Assembly (NCBI RefSeq): GCF_000717185.1
Contig: NZ_JNYE01000133.1
Location: 1 to 16,475, forward strand
Direction of reading: 5' to 3'
Length of the DNA: 16,475 nucleotides
Source of the DNA: Kitasatospora phosalacinea
GTDB lineage: Bacteria > Actinomycetota > Actinomycetes > Streptomycetales > Streptomycetaceae
In this document: positions 6,823-14,931 of the stretch, in pieces
Layout of the letters: the number at the start of each line of letters is the position of its first letter
How positions within the stretch are numbered: position 1 is the stretch's first letter
The notes under the pieces: generated by a model
Told to the model about the DNA's origin: nothing
The model's database searches: none
What the model saw: only the letters and a program-made list of their open reading frames with translations
Program-made: the position numbers and the translations under genes

Positions 6823-6866
6823 CGGGTGCTTGGCGGGTGCTCGGTGGGTGCTCGGTGGGTGCCGGG
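6823..6866 (+). repeat. Four 11-bp G-rich tandem repeats
   Basis: Four near-identical 11-mers of the form CGGGTGCTCGG start at 6823, 6834, 6845 and 6856, immediately after the MazG-like stop codon. Less regular G-runs continue to about 6930. The plus strand could form G-quadruplex or slipped structures; no function is evident. Confidence 0.75.
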
Positions 6867-6941
6867 GGTTCCCGGCGGGGGCTCGGTGGGCGCCCGGGGG
6901 TTTCCGGCGGGTTCCCGGTGGCGGGGGAAGTCATCCGGAAT

Positions 6942-6957
6942 TCCCCCGTACGGGGGA
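6942..6957. promoter_or_regulatory. 16-bp perfect palindrome, candidate operator
   Basis: TCCCCCGTACGGGGGA is its own reverse complement over all 16 bases. It lies 7 bases before the first DnaA box and about 130 bases upstream of the DUF6099-like gene. A gapless palindrome of this length suggests a dimeric DNA-binding protein; a cruciform is also possible. Confidence 0.5.
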
Positions 6958-6963
6958 CCCCGG

Positions 6964-6989
6964 TTGTCCACAGGGCCGGGTTGTCCACA
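6964..6989 (+). promoter_or_regulatory. Two DnaA boxes
   Basis: TTGTCCACA, the Streptomyces consensus DnaA box, occurs exactly at 6964-6972 and again at 6981-6989 in the same orientation, 17 bases apart start to start. There is no dnaA, dnaN or other replication gene and no larger box cluster, so this is unlikely to be oriC. It may titrate DnaA or place the downstream gene under DnaA control. Confidence 0.6.
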
Positions 6990-7088
6990 GGCCGGCCGAA
7001 CCCGCTGGGAGCGCCCCGCGACCGGCGGCACGCTGATCCCCGTGACCGACCGCCGAAGGACGGCGGCGGCGAGCGAGGGGAGCGCACC

Positions 7089-8123
7089 GTGGAGGCGCTG
7101 CGACTGATCAAGACCGTCCGGCACGCCCTGGCCGAGGCCCGGACGACCGGTGACATCCTGCACGAGGCCTGGCAGTCCGGGCTGCTCACCGAGGCGGTCG
7201 GGGCCCGGATCGCCGACCACGACGAGGAAGCGCTCGCCACCCTCGGGCAGCTGCTCTGCGAGGCCGGCGCGCACACCGCGAGCTGCCTGCGCCAACCGCC
7301 CGAACCGGGCCTGGACGACCTGCCCGGCGGCCCGGTCGGCGTCTACCCGGAGTGGACCGGGCCGACGCTGGTCGAGCGGTTCGGCGCGCTCGGCGAACTG
7401 GAGCCGGTGCTGGCCGAACTCACCCTGCTGCTGGAGGACGCCAACGAGAGCCTGGTGGTGCTCGCCTGCGGGGCGGACACCGAGAGCCTGTACTGGAGCT
7501 GCATCGACGGGTTGGACGCGGGCTCCGAATGCCGCGACCTGGTGGCCCGGATCCTGCGCGAGCAACGGAGGTCGACGGGCGCGCGGGCCCCGGACGGCGG
7601 TTCGGACGGCGGTCCGGACGGCTGCGGGCCCGAGGGCGACGGGCCGGAGGAGGGTGCGACTGGGGAGGCCGGGGGAGTCGAGGAGGCGGTCGGGCCGGGA
7701 GCCCCGGGCGCGGCCCGGCGGGAGGAGCCGAGGCTCGTGATCCCGCTGGGTCCGCCGGTCCCGGCGGTGCGCGGCGCTCAGGCGCGCGGCGGGCCGTCCG
7801 CCGAGGCGTCCGTCGGGGCGTCCGGCCCGCCGCGGACGGTCGAGGAGCGCAGGTCGGAGCCGAGTCCGGCCAGGTCGGTGTTGATCGAGGTGAGCAGTTC
7901 CTGCATCTGCTCCAACAGCGACTTCGGGGTGGCGGGCGCGCCGCCCGCGGCGGTCTCTGCGGTCTCCGCGGTGTCGGCGGTGGCGCCCGCGGTGGGCGGC
8001 TCGGTCCAGGGCTCGGACATGAGGGGGCCCCTTCAACTCGGTGGTGCGGTGTGGAGCGCCGGGGTCGGCGCCGCCGGTCCAACGAGCCCCCGCCGCGCGC
8101 GGTCACCCCGGACCACCCGTTGA
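7089..8123 (+). CDS. DUF6099-family hypothetical protein with an overlong 3' frame
   Basis: The GTG at 7089 follows a good ribosome binding site (GAGGGGAG, 7075-7082). Residues 1-160 resemble DUF6099 proteins of streptomycetes: MEALRLIKTVRHALAEAR, AWQSGLLTEAVGARIA and LYWSCIDGLDAGSECRDL. This part is alpha-helical and soluble, of unknown function. From about residue 160 the frame becomes Gly/Pro/Ala-rich, and after about residue 230 it runs antisense to a plausible minus-strand gene. No stop intervenes until 8121-8123. The family is normally shorter, so the functional protein probably corresponds to the first 160-230 residues and the rest is a disordered or accidental extension. The upstream region carries the palindrome and DnaA boxes. 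Confidence 0.65.
   Translation: MEALRLIKTVRHALAEARTTGDILHEAWQSGLLTEAVGARIADHDEEALATLGQLLCEAGAHTASCLRQPPEPGLDDLPGGPVGVYPEWTGPTLVERFGALGELEPVLAELTLLLEDANESLVVLACGADTESLYWSCIDGLDAGSECRDLVARILREQRRSTGARAPDGGSDGGPDGCGPEGDGPEEGATGEAGGVEEAVGPGAPGAARREEPRLVIPLGPPVPAVRGAQARGGPSAEASVGASGPPRTVEERRSEPSPARSVLIEVSSSCICSNSDFGVAGAPPAAVSAVSAVSAVAPAVGGSVQGSDMRGPLQLGGAVWSAGVGAAGPTSPRRARSPRTTR
7778..8020 (-). CDS. Small hypothetical protein
   Basis: An 80-residue protein on the minus strand. The ATG at 8020 has a good ribosome binding site (GAAGGGG on the minus strand, at 8028-8034, 7-base spacer). Residues 1-32 are an Ala/Thr/Glu-rich low-complexity leader with TAET repeats. Residues about 33-58 form a convincing amphipathic helix (PKSLLEQMQELLTSINTDLA), and the tail is Pro/Ala-rich. 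It lies entirely opposite the 3' part of the DUF6099-like frame. Because third codon positions coincide on the two strands, G/C bias cannot separate them. The start signal and helix favour this gene as real. No family was recognised. Confidence 0.5.
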   Translation of the reverse strand: MSEPWTEPPTAGATADTAETAETAAGGAPATPKSLLEQMQELLTSINTDLAGLGSDLRSSTVRGGPDAPTDASADGPPRA

Positions 8124-8388
8124 GGTCCAACCGGCGGGCCCGGTCAGCCCCAGGAGTGAGCCGAGTTTGCGGGGGCCGCCCCCGCTCGGCTACGGCACCG
8201 GGACGGGTCCGGGGCCGGACCCGCTGCCCGGTCCGTTGCCGGGGCCGGACCGCCGCGGGCCGTTGAGGCCGCCACGGGCCGTTGAAGTCGCTCGACGGGA
8301 GCCGCACGAGGGGGCGGCACCACAGCCGGACGGCCGGGCTGCTGGGGAGCAGACACCGGCCGTCGGACGGACACCACCTGACAGGAGG
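8124..8388. other. Intergenic region with GC-rich hairpins downstream of dapD
   Basis: No gene is seen. Two strong stem-loops occur. At 8160-8190 a 7-bp stem (GCGGGGG/CCCCCGC, 3-base loop) sits inside an outer GCCGA/TCGGC stem. At 8205-8222 GGGTCCGG pairs with CCGGACCC across two bases. GGGGCCGGACC recurs at about 8241, and GGGCCGTTGA is repeated at 8257-8266 and 8276-8285. These may end dapD transcription, which runs leftward here, though no U-tract follows. The promoter of the small minus-strand gene must also lie in this region. Confidence 0.4.
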
Positions 8389-9378
8389 TCAGTTGTGCGA
8401 GTGCAGATCCGCGTTCAGACCGCCCCACGAACCGGAGCGGGCGATCACCTCGACCGCGCCGGTCTGCGAGTTGCGGCGGAACAGCAGGTTGTCCTGGCCG
8501 GACAGCTCCACCGCCTTGGCCACCGAGCCGTCCGGGGCGGTGACCCGGGTGCCGGCGGTGACGTACAGGCCCGCCTCGACCACGCAGTCGTTGCCCAGCG
8601 AGATGCCGATGCCCGCGTTCGCGCCCAGCAGGCAGCGCTCGCCCACCGAGACGACCTGCTTGCCGCCGCCGGACAGGGTGCCCATGATCGAGGCGCCGCC
8701 GCCGATGTCGCTGTGGTCGCCGACCAGCACGCCCGCGCTGATCCGGCCCTCGACCATCGAGGTGCCCAGGGTGCCCGCGTTGAAGTTGACGAAGCCCTCG
8801 TGCATCACCGTGGTGCCCTCGGCCAGGTGCGCGCCCAGACGCACCCGGTCGGCGTGGGCGATCCGGACGCCGGACGGCGCCACGTAGTCGGTCATCCGCG
8901 GGAACTTGTCGATGCCGTACAGGGCGAGCTGCCCGCCCTGGGCGCGCACCGCCAGCCGGGCCTGCTCCACGTTGGCGACCGGCGTCGGGCCGATCGACGT
9001 CCAGGCGACGTTCGCCAGCAGGCCGAAGATGCCGTCCAGGTTCTGGCCGTGCGGCTTCACCAGACGGGCGGAGAGCAGGTGCAGGCGCAGGTACACGTCG
9101 TGCGCGTCCAGCGGCTTCTCGTCCAGCGAGGAGATCACGGTGCGCACCGCCACCACCTCGACGCCGCGGCGGGCGTCGGTGCGGAGCGCCTCGGCCGCGC
9201 CGGGGCCGAGCACCAGCTCGGCCTCCTCGGCGCTCAGCCGGGCGGTGCCGGACGGGCCCGGGGCGGCGGCCAGCTCGGGAGCGGGGAACCAGGTGTCGAG
9301 GACGGTGCCGTCGGCCGCGATGGTCGCCAGGCCGGCGGCCACCGCGCCGCTTGCGGGGGTGGTGGTTTCAGCAGTCAC
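8389..9378 (-). CDS. dapD: 2,3,4,5-tetrahydropyridine-2,6-dicarboxylate N-succinyltransferase
   Basis: A 329-residue enzyme that transfers succinyl from succinyl-CoA to tetrahydrodipicolinate in the succinylase branch of lysine and meso-diaminopimelate synthesis, feeding cell-wall peptidoglycan. The N-terminal part ([20 protein letters not shown], then the WTSIGPTPV region) matches actinobacterial DapD. The C-terminal half is a left-handed beta-helix of hexapeptide repeats ([60 protein letters not shown]). I chose GTG at 9378 because its product, [13 protein letters not shown], matches the family N-terminus; the TTG at 9396 adds only six residues. There is no strong ribosome binding site. It is divergent from hen1 with a spacer of about 100 bases and functionally unrelated to it. 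Confidence 0.95.
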   Translation of the reverse strand: MTAETTTPASGAVAAGLATIAADGTVLDTWFPAPELAAAPGPSGTARLSAEEAELVLGPGAAEALRTDARRGVEVVAVRTVISSLDEKPLDAHDVYLRLHLLSARLVKPHGQNLDGIFGLLANVAWTSIGPTPVANVEQARLAVRAQGGQLALYGIDKFPRMTDYVAPSGVRIAHADRVRLGAHLAEGTTVMHEGFVNFNAGTLGTSMVEGRISAGVLVGDHSDIGGGASIMGTLSGGGKQVVSVGERCLLGANAGIGISLGNDCVVEAGLYVTAGTRVTAPDGSVAKAVELSGQDNLLFRRNSQTGAVEVIARSGSWGGLNADLHSHN

Positions 9379-9466
9379 ATCCCGCACCGTAACCAATCGG
9401 GCCGAGGCCTGACCAACACGCTCACCGGACGGACAAAACCTGGTGCCCCCGCACGGGCCCGCGGGT

Positions 9467-9472
9467 CATACT
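9467..9472 (+). promoter_or_regulatory. Candidate -10 element for hen1
   Basis: CATACT, close to TAnnnT, ends 7 bases before the hen1 GTG at 9480. It would start transcription at or next to the start codon, and no ribosome binding site precedes that codon, so a leaderless message is likely. A clear -35 is not visible. Confidence 0.3.
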
Positions 9473-9479
9473 CGGCCGG

Positions 9480-11219
9480 GTGTTCGTATCGATCTCCACC
9501 ACCGGCACCGCCGAGAACCCCGCCTCCGACCTGGGCTTCCTGCTGCACAAGCACCCTGACCGGGTGCAGCAGTTCGCCACCGCGCACGGCACCGCGCACG
9601 TCTTCTACCCCGCCTCCGGCGAGCACTCCTGCACCGCCGCGCTGCTGCTGGAGGTCGACCCCGCGGCGCTGCTCCGCCAAGGCCGCGGCAAGGGCCGGTC
9701 GGGCTCCCCCGACCTCGCGCTCGCCCAGTACGTCAACGACCGCCCGTACGCCGCCTCCTCGCTGCTCGCGGTGGCGCTGCGCACGGTCTACCGGTCCGCG
9801 ATGAAGGGCGAGTGCGCGCACCGGCCCGAGCTGCCCGGCCGCGCGCTGCCGCTGCGGATCGCGCTGCCCGCCGTCCCGGTGGCCGGTGCCGACGGGCCCG
9901 TGCTGGTGGAGCGGCTGTTCGCGCCGTTGGGCTGGCAGGTCGACGCGCGGCCCGTCCCGCTGGACGAGTCCTTCCCCGAGTGGGGCGACTCCCGGTACGT
10001 GCGGCTCGAACTGACCGGCACCCTGCGGCTCGCCGACGCGCTGCAGCACCTCTACGTGCTGCTGCCGGTCCTCGACGGGGCCAAGCACTACTGGGTCGCC
10101 CCCGACGAGGTCGACAAGCTGCTCGCGGCCGGCCACGGCTGGCTCGCGGCCCACCCCGAACGGGCCCTGATCACCCGCCGCTACCTGTCCCGCCGCTGGT
10201 CGCTGACCAAGCTCGCGATGGAACGCCTCGCCCTGGCCCGACTGGCCGAGGCCGACGACCGCGAGGCGGAGGAGATCGACAACGCCGTCCCGGACGTCCC
10301 GGAGACACTGGACGCCCCGGAGGCACCGGAACACCCGGACGCCGCAACCACCCCGGAGGAGGTGACCGCCATCGCTCCGACCGACCCGACCGACCCGACC
10401 GAGCCGCCCACCGACCAGGCCGCTCCGACCGGCCCGACCGGCCCGGACGCTCCGTCCGGCCCGGACGCCCCGGCCACCGAGCGCAGTGAGTCGCTCGCCG
10501 CGCAGCGGCGGACGGCGATCCTGGCGGCGCTGGCCCGGACGGGCGCGGCCCGGGTGCTCGACCTCGGCTGCGGGCAGGGCGAGTTGGTCGGCGCGCTGCT
10601 CAAGGAACCGCGGGTCACCGAGGTGCTCGGGGTGGACGTGTCCTCGCGGGCACTGACGATCGCCGCCCGCCGGCTCCACCTGGACCGGATGCCGGAGCGC
10701 CTGGCCCGCCGGGTCAAGCTGGTCCAGGGCGCGCTGACGTACACCGACGCCCGGCTCAAGGGCTACGACGCGGCGGTGCTGTGCGAGGTGATCGAGCACC
10801 TCGACCTGCCCCGGCTGCCCGCGCTCGAGTACGCGGTGTTCGGCGCGGCCCGGCCCGCGGCGGTCGTGGTCACCACCCCGAACGCCGAGTACAACGTCCG
10901 CTGGGAGAGCCTGCCCGCCGGGCGGATGCGCCACGACGACCACCGCTTCGAGTGGAGCCGGGCCGAGTTCGCGGCCTGGGCGGAGCGGGTCGCCGCCGAC
11001 TACGGCTACGGCGTCGAGCTGGAGCCGGTCGGCCCGGTCGACCCCGAGGTCGGTGCCCCCACCCAGCTCGCTCACTTCCGCCTCGCCGAACCCGACACGA
11101 CCACCGGTGCCGGCCCGACCACCACCACCGGCACGAGTACCGTCACCGTCACCGCCACCGCCACCGCCATCGACGTCCCGTCGAACGACCTCGCCCCGGA
11201 AGGGAGCGCCCACCGATGA
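9480..11219 (+). CDS. hen1: 3'-terminal RNA ribose 2'-O-methyltransferase Hen1
   Basis: A 579-residue bacterial Hen1. It methylates the 2'-OH of the 3'-terminal nucleotide of broken RNA before ligation, so the repaired tRNA resists a second cut by the ribotoxin. The N-terminal domain (residues 1-260, FVSISTTGTAENPASDLGFL; ERALITRRYLSRRWSL) is the bacteria-specific part that contacts and activates the Pnkp ligase. A Pro/Thr/Asp-rich linker (about 262-340) leads to the SAM-dependent methyltransferase: motif I VLDLGCG at 359-365, metal ligands E436, E439 and H440 in EVIEHL, and H485/H488 in RHDDHRFEW. The C-terminal 40 residues are a Thr-rich tail absent from typical Hen1. The stop overlaps the pnkp start (ATGA), so both are made together. 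All catalytic residues are present. Confidence 0.95.
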   Translation: MFVSISTTGTAENPASDLGFLLHKHPDRVQQFATAHGTAHVFYPASGEHSCTAALLLEVDPAALLRQGRGKGRSGSPDLALAQYVNDRPYAASSLLAVALRTVYRSAMKGECAHRPELPGRALPLRIALPAVPVAGADGPVLVERLFAPLGWQVDARPVPLDESFPEWGDSRYVRLELTGTLRLADALQHLYVLLPVLDGAKHYWVAPDEVDKLLAAGHGWLAAHPERALITRRYLSRRWSLTKLAMERLALARLAEADDREAEEIDNAVPDVPETLDAPEAPEHPDAATTPEEVTAIAPTDPTDPTEPPTDQAAPTGPTGPDAPSGPDAPATERSESLAAQRRTAILAALARTGAARVLDLGCGQGELVGALLKEPRVTEVLGVDVSSRALTIAARRLHLDRMPERLARRVKLVQGALTYTDARLKGYDAAVLCEVIEHLDLPRLPALEYAVFGAARPAAVVVTTPNAEYNVRWESLPAGRMRHDDHRFEWSRAEFAAWAERVAADYGYGVELEPVGPVDPEVGAPTQLAHFRLAEPDTTTGAGPTTTTGTSTVTVTATATAIDVPSNDLAPEGSAHR

Positions 11220-13822
11220 CCACCGAAACCCCGGAGCCGACCCCCGCCCGGGCGGGCCGCCGACTGCCCGTCACCGACGTCTCGCTGGTGGTGCTGATCG
11301 GCAGCACCGGTTCCGGCAAGTCCACGTTCGCCCGCAAGCACTTCAAGCCGACCGAGGTGGTCTCCTCCGACTTCTGCCGCGGCCTGGTCGCCGACGACGA
11401 GAACGACCAGTCCGCCTCCGGCGACGCCTTCGACCTGCTGCACTACATCGTCGGCAAGCGGCTCGCGGCGGGCCGGCGCACCGTGGTCGACGCCACCAAC
11501 GTCCAGGACCACGCCCGCCGGGCCCTGGTCGCGATCGCCCGGGAGCACCACGTGCTGCCGATCGCCATCGTGCTGGACGTCCCGGCCGAGGTGTGCGCCG
11601 AGCGCAACCGGGCCAGGGCGGACCGGCAGCTGCCCGCCCACGTGATCCCCCGCCACCAGCGGGACCTGCGCCGTTCGCTGCGCGGGCTGGAGCGCGAGGG
11701 CTTCCGCAAGGTGCACGTGCTGCGCGGGGTCGAGGAGGTCGAGCACGCCGAGATCGTCCCGGAGAAGCGCTACAACGACCTGCGGCACCTCACCGGCCCG
11801 TTCGACGTCGTCGGCGACGTCCACGGCTGCCGCTCCGAGCTGGAGACCCTGCTGGGCCGGCTCGGCTACGCGGTCACCCGCGACGAGCAGGGCCGCGCCG
11901 TCGACGCCGCGCACCCCGAGGGCCGCACCGCGGTGTTCGTCGGCGACCTGGTCGACCGCGGCCCGGACACCCCGGGCGTGCTGCGCCTGGTGATGGGCAT
12001 GGTCGAGGCCGGCCACGCCCTCTGCGTCCCCGGCAACCACGAGAACAAACTGGGCCGCTGGATGGACGGCCGCAAGGTCACCGTCTCGCACGGCCTGCAG
12101 GAGTCGATCGACCAGCTGTCCGCGGAGAGCGAGGAGTTCCGGGCCCGGGTGCGGGAGTTCGTGCGCGGCCTGGTCAGCCACTACCTGCTGGACGGCGGCG
12201 CGCTGGTGGTCTGCCACGCCGGTCTGCCGGAGAAGTTCCACGGCCGCGCCTCCGGCCGGGTCCGCTCCCACGCGCTGTACGGCGACACCACCGGCGAGAC
12301 CGACGAGTACGGCCTGCCGGTGCGCTACCCGTGGGCCGAGGAGTACCGCGGCCGCGCCCTGGTGGTCTACGGCCACACCCCGGTGCCGGTGGCGAGCTTC
12401 CTCAACAACACCATCTGCCTGGACACCGGCGTCGTGTTCGGCGGCAGCCTCACCGCGCTGCGCTACCCGGAGCGGGAGGTCGTCGCCGTCCCGGCCGAGC
12501 AGGAGTGGTACGCGCCGGTCCGCCCGATGCGCACCGACGCGCCCGGCGGCCGCGAGGGCCGCCCGCTCGACCTCGCCGACGTGCTCGGCCGCCGGGTGGT
12601 GGAGACCGCGCACCTGGGCAACGTCGCCGTCCGGGAGGAGAACGCCGCCGCCGCGCTGGAGGTGATGAGCCGCTTCGCGCTCGACCCGCGGCTGCTCGCC
12701 TACCTGCCGCCCACCATGGCCCCCTCGCCGACCTCCCGGCGCGAGGGCCTGCTGGAGCACCCCGAGGAGGCGTTCCTCGCCTACCGGCAGGACGGCGTGC
12801 AGCAGGTGGTCTGCGAGGAGAAGCACATGGGCTCCCGGGCCGTCGTCCTGGTCGCCCGGGACGGCGCCGCCCTGGAGAAGCGCTTCGGCCTGCCCGGCCC
12901 CGGCGCGATCTGGACCAGGACCGGCCGCGCCTTCCTGTCCGACCAGGGGCTCACCGACGCGCTGCTCGACCGGCTCCGCGCCGCCGCCGAGCACACCGGC
13001 CTGTTCGACGAGCTCGACACCGGCTGGCTGCTGCTGGACGCCGAGCTGATGCCCTGGTCGCTCAAGGCGGTCGAGCTGCTGCGCCGCCAGTACGCCGCCG
13101 TCGGCGCGGCCGCCGGGGCCGCCCTGCCCGCCGCGCTCGACGCCCTCGCCCGGGCCGCCGACCGCGGGCTGGACGTGGCGGAACTGACCGACCGCCAGCA
13201 GGGGCACGCCGCCGACGCCCGGGCCTTCACCGAGGCGTACCGGCGCTACTGCTGGCCGACCGAGGGCCTCGACGGCATCCGGCTGGCCCCGTTCCAGCTG
13301 CTCGCCGCCGAGGGCGCCAACCTGGCGCTGCGCCCGCACACCGAGCACCTCGCCCTGATCGACCGGCTGGTGGACGCCGACCGGCAGCTCGCCGCGGCGG
13401 CGGACGGCGCCGCACCGGTGCTGCACCGCACCGGGCGGCTGCTGGTCGACACCGGGGACGACGCCTCGGTCGCCGCCGCCGTCGCCTGGTGGGAGGAGCT
13501 GACCGCGGCGGGCGGCGAGGGCATGGTGGTCAAGCCGGTCGAGCCGCTGCACCGGGACGGCTCCGGGCGGCTGGTCCAGCCCGGGATGAAGGTCCGCGGC
13601 CGCGAGTACCTGCGGATCATCTACGGCCCGGACTACACCCGGCACCTGGACCGGCTGCGCCAGCGTTCGCTCGGCCACAAGCGCTCGCTCGCCCTGCGCG
13701 AGTACGCGCTCGGCCTGGAGTCGCTGGACCGGCTGGCGGCCGGTGAGCCGCTGTGGCGGGTGCACGAGGCGGTGTTCGCGGTGCTGGCCCTGGAGTCCGA
13801 GCCGGTCGACCCCCGGCTCTGA
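11216..13822 (+). CDS. pnkp: Polynucleotide kinase-phosphatase-ligase Pnkp
   Basis: An 868-residue three-domain RNA repair enzyme. The N-terminal 5'-kinase has the P-loop GSTGSGKST at 29-37. The central binuclear metallophosphatase (2',3'-phosphate removal) has GDVHGC at 200-205, GDLVDRG at 243-249 and GNHEN at 273-277. The C-terminal adenylyltransferase/ligase has motif I EEKHMGS with Lys536 as nucleophile, motif IV GEGMVVK (768-773) and motif V with K792 in KVRGREYL. Family knowledge: Pnkp alone heals RNA ends, and ligation needs Hen1, giving a Pnkp/Hen1 heterotetramer that repairs tRNAs cut by anticodon nucleases. The ATG overlaps the hen1 stop, with ribosome binding site AAGGGAG at 11200-11206. 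Length and motif order are those of the complete family. Confidence 0.95.
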   Translation: MTTETPEPTPARAGRRLPVTDVSLVVLIGSTGSGKSTFARKHFKPTEVVSSDFCRGLVADDENDQSASGDAFDLLHYIVGKRLAAGRRTVVDATNVQDHARRALVAIAREHHVLPIAIVLDVPAEVCAERNRARADRQLPAHVIPRHQRDLRRSLRGLEREGFRKVHVLRGVEEVEHAEIVPEKRYNDLRHLTGPFDVVGDVHGCRSELETLLGRLGYAVTRDEQGRAVDAAHPEGRTAVFVGDLVDRGPDTPGVLRLVMGMVEAGHALCVPGNHENKLGRWMDGRKVTVSHGLQESIDQLSAESEEFRARVREFVRGLVSHYLLDGGALVVCHAGLPEKFHGRASGRVRSHALYGDTTGETDEYGLPVRYPWAEEYRGRALVVYGHTPVPVASFLNNTICLDTGVVFGGSLTALRYPEREVVAVPAEQEWYAPVRPMRTDAPGGREGRPLDLADVLGRRVVETAHLGNVAVREENAAAALEVMSRFALDPRLLAYLPPTMAPSPTSRREGLLEHPEEAFLAYRQDGVQQVVCEEKHMGSRAVVLVARDGAALEKRFGLPGPGAIWTRTGRAFLSDQGLTDALLDRLRAAAEHTGLFDELDTGWLLLDAELMPWSLKAVELLRRQYAAVGAAAGAALPAALDALARAADRGLDVAELTDRQQGHAADARAFTEAYRRYCWPTEGLDGIRLAPFQLLAAEGANLALRPHTEHLALIDRLVDADRQLAAAADGAAPVLHRTGRLLVDTGDDASVAAAVAWWEELTAAGGEGMVVKPVEPLHRDGSGRLVQPGMKVRGREYLRIIYGPDYTRHLDRLRQRSLGHKRSLALREYALGLESLDRLAAGEPLWRVHEAVFAVLALESEPVDPRL

Positions 13823-13860
13823 CCCCGGAGGGCCCGGACCGGGGCGCGGCCATCGAAGTG

Positions 13861-13891
13861 TTGCATGAATATTCGACTCCTCGTATACACT
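13861..13891 (+). promoter_or_regulatory. Promoter and possible ARG box of the ornithine carbamoyltransferase gene
   Basis: An A/T-rich island stands out in the spacer. TTGCAT (13861-13866) and TACACT (13886-13891) form a -35/-10 pair with a 19-base gap; transcription would start near 13898. CATGAATATTCG covers the gap and contains the palindrome GAATATTC (13867-13874), similar to one half of the ArgR operator (TGAAT...ATTCA). ArgR repression is therefore plausible, although the second half-site is poor. Confidence 0.4.
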
Positions 13892-13928
13892 TCCCACTTC
13901 AGTCCGTTGACCGACCCAGGAGACCGGT

Positions 13929-14930
13929 ATGGCGTTCAACCTCCGGAACAGGCACTTCCTCAAGGAGCTCGACTTCACTCCCCAGGAGTTCCGCCACCTG
14001 GTCGACCTGGCGGCCCAGCTGAAGGCGGCCAAGTACGCGGGCACCGAGCAGCCCCGGCTGCGCGGGAAGAACATCGCGCTGATCTTCGCCAAGACCTCCA
14101 CCCGCACCCGCTGCGCCTTCGAGGTCGCCGCCCACGACCAGGGCGCCTCCACCACCTACCTGGACCCGGCCGGGTCGCAGATGGGGCACAAGGAGTCGGT
14201 CAAGGACACCGCGCGGGTGCTGGGCCGGATGTTCGACGGCATCGAGTACCGCGGCGACGGGCAGCAGATCGTCGAGGAGCTGGCCGCGCACGCGGGCGTC
14301 CCGGTCTGGAACGGCCTGACCGACGAGTGGCACCCCACCCAGCTGCTGGCCGACGTGCTCACCATCCAGGAGCACTCCGCCAAGCCGCTGAACGAGACCA
14401 CCCTGGTCTACCTCGGCGACGCCCGCTTCAACATGGGCAACTCGGTGCTGGTCACCGGCGCGCTGCTGGGCATGGACATCCGGATCGTCGCCCCGGCCTC
14501 GCTCTGGCCCAGCGAGGAGGTCCGCAAGGCGGCCGACTCGCTGGCCGAGGCCAGCGGCGCCCGGATCACCCTCACCGAGGACGTGGCGGCGGGCGTGGCC
14601 GGGGCCGACTTCCTCTACACCGACGTCTGGGTGTCGATGGGCGAGCCCAAGGAGGTCTGGGCCGAGCGGATCGCGCTGCTCAAGCCGTACCAGGTCTCGA
14701 TGGACACGGTGCGCGCCACCGGCAACCCGGCGGTCAAGTTCCTGCACTGCCTGCCCGCGTTCCACGACCTCGGCACCGAGGTCGGCCGGCAGATGTTCGA
14801 GCTCACCGGCATGTCGGAACTGGAGTGCACCGACGAGCTGTTCGAGTCCGCGCACTCCGTGGTCTTCGACCAGGCCGAGAACCGCCTGCACACCATCAAG
14901 GCCGTGATGGTGGCGACCCTCGGGTCCTGA
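13929..14930 (+). CDS. argF: Ornithine carbamoyltransferase
   Basis: A 333-residue enzyme that makes citrulline from ornithine and carbamoyl phosphate in arginine synthesis (or the reverse in arginine breakdown). Carbamoyl-phosphate motif STRTR is at 57-61, HPTQ at 135-138, DVWVSMGE and the catalytic HCLP at 273-276; the end [17 protein letters not shown] is typical. It belongs to the longer, enterobacterial ArgI/ArcB-like branch. ATG at 13929 has ribosome binding site AGGAGA (13918-13923). It has its own promoter with a possible ARG box, which favours the biosynthetic role. No other arg or arc gene is in the window, so an arcB-type catabolic function cannot be excluded. It ends directly at a nested inverted repeat. 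Confidence 0.93.
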   Translation: MAFNLRNRHFLKELDFTPQEFRHLVDLAAQLKAAKYAGTEQPRLRGKNIALIFAKTSTRTRCAFEVAAHDQGASTTYLDPAGSQMGHKESVKDTARVLGRMFDGIEYRGDGQQIVEELAAHAGVPVWNGLTDEWHPTQLLADVLTIQEHSAKPLNETTLVYLGDARFNMGNSVLVTGALLGMDIRIVAPASLWPSEEVRKAADSLAEASGARITLTEDVAAGVAGADFLYTDVWVSMGEPKEVWAERIALLKPYQVSMDTVRATGNPAVKFLHCLPAFHDLGTEVGRQMFELTGMSELECTDELFESAHSVVFDQAENRLHTIKAVMVATLGS

Positions 14931-14931
14931 C

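Noticed and set aside
6942..6989. Chromosomal or plasmid origin of replication
   Set aside because: Only two DnaA boxes and no AT-rich unwinding region, dnaA, dnaN or rep gene; a regulatory or titration site is the more modest reading.
5226..8036. 936-codon open frame on the minus strand
   Set aside because: It crosses the ATPase, MazG-like and DUF6099-like genes antisense and is Arg/Pro/Ser-rich low-complexity sequence typical of GC-rich shadow frames.
9379..9396. TTG at 9396 as the dapD start
   Set aside because: The GTG at 9378 gives the family-typical N-terminus, and the extra six residues encoded upstream look like promoter sequence.
8041..9804. 587-codon open frame on the plus strand
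   Set aside because: It lies antisense to dapD and enters hen1 out of frame; the dapD hexapeptide-repeat enzyme is unambiguous.
9375..11213. 612-codon open frame on the minus strand
   Set aside because: Mirror of hen1; compositionally biased and without motifs.
11072..14155. 1027-codon open frame on the minus strand
   Set aside because: It mirrors pnkp and parts of hen1 and argF; its product is Gly/Val/Gln-rich without motifs, while the plus-strand genes have complete catalytic motifs.
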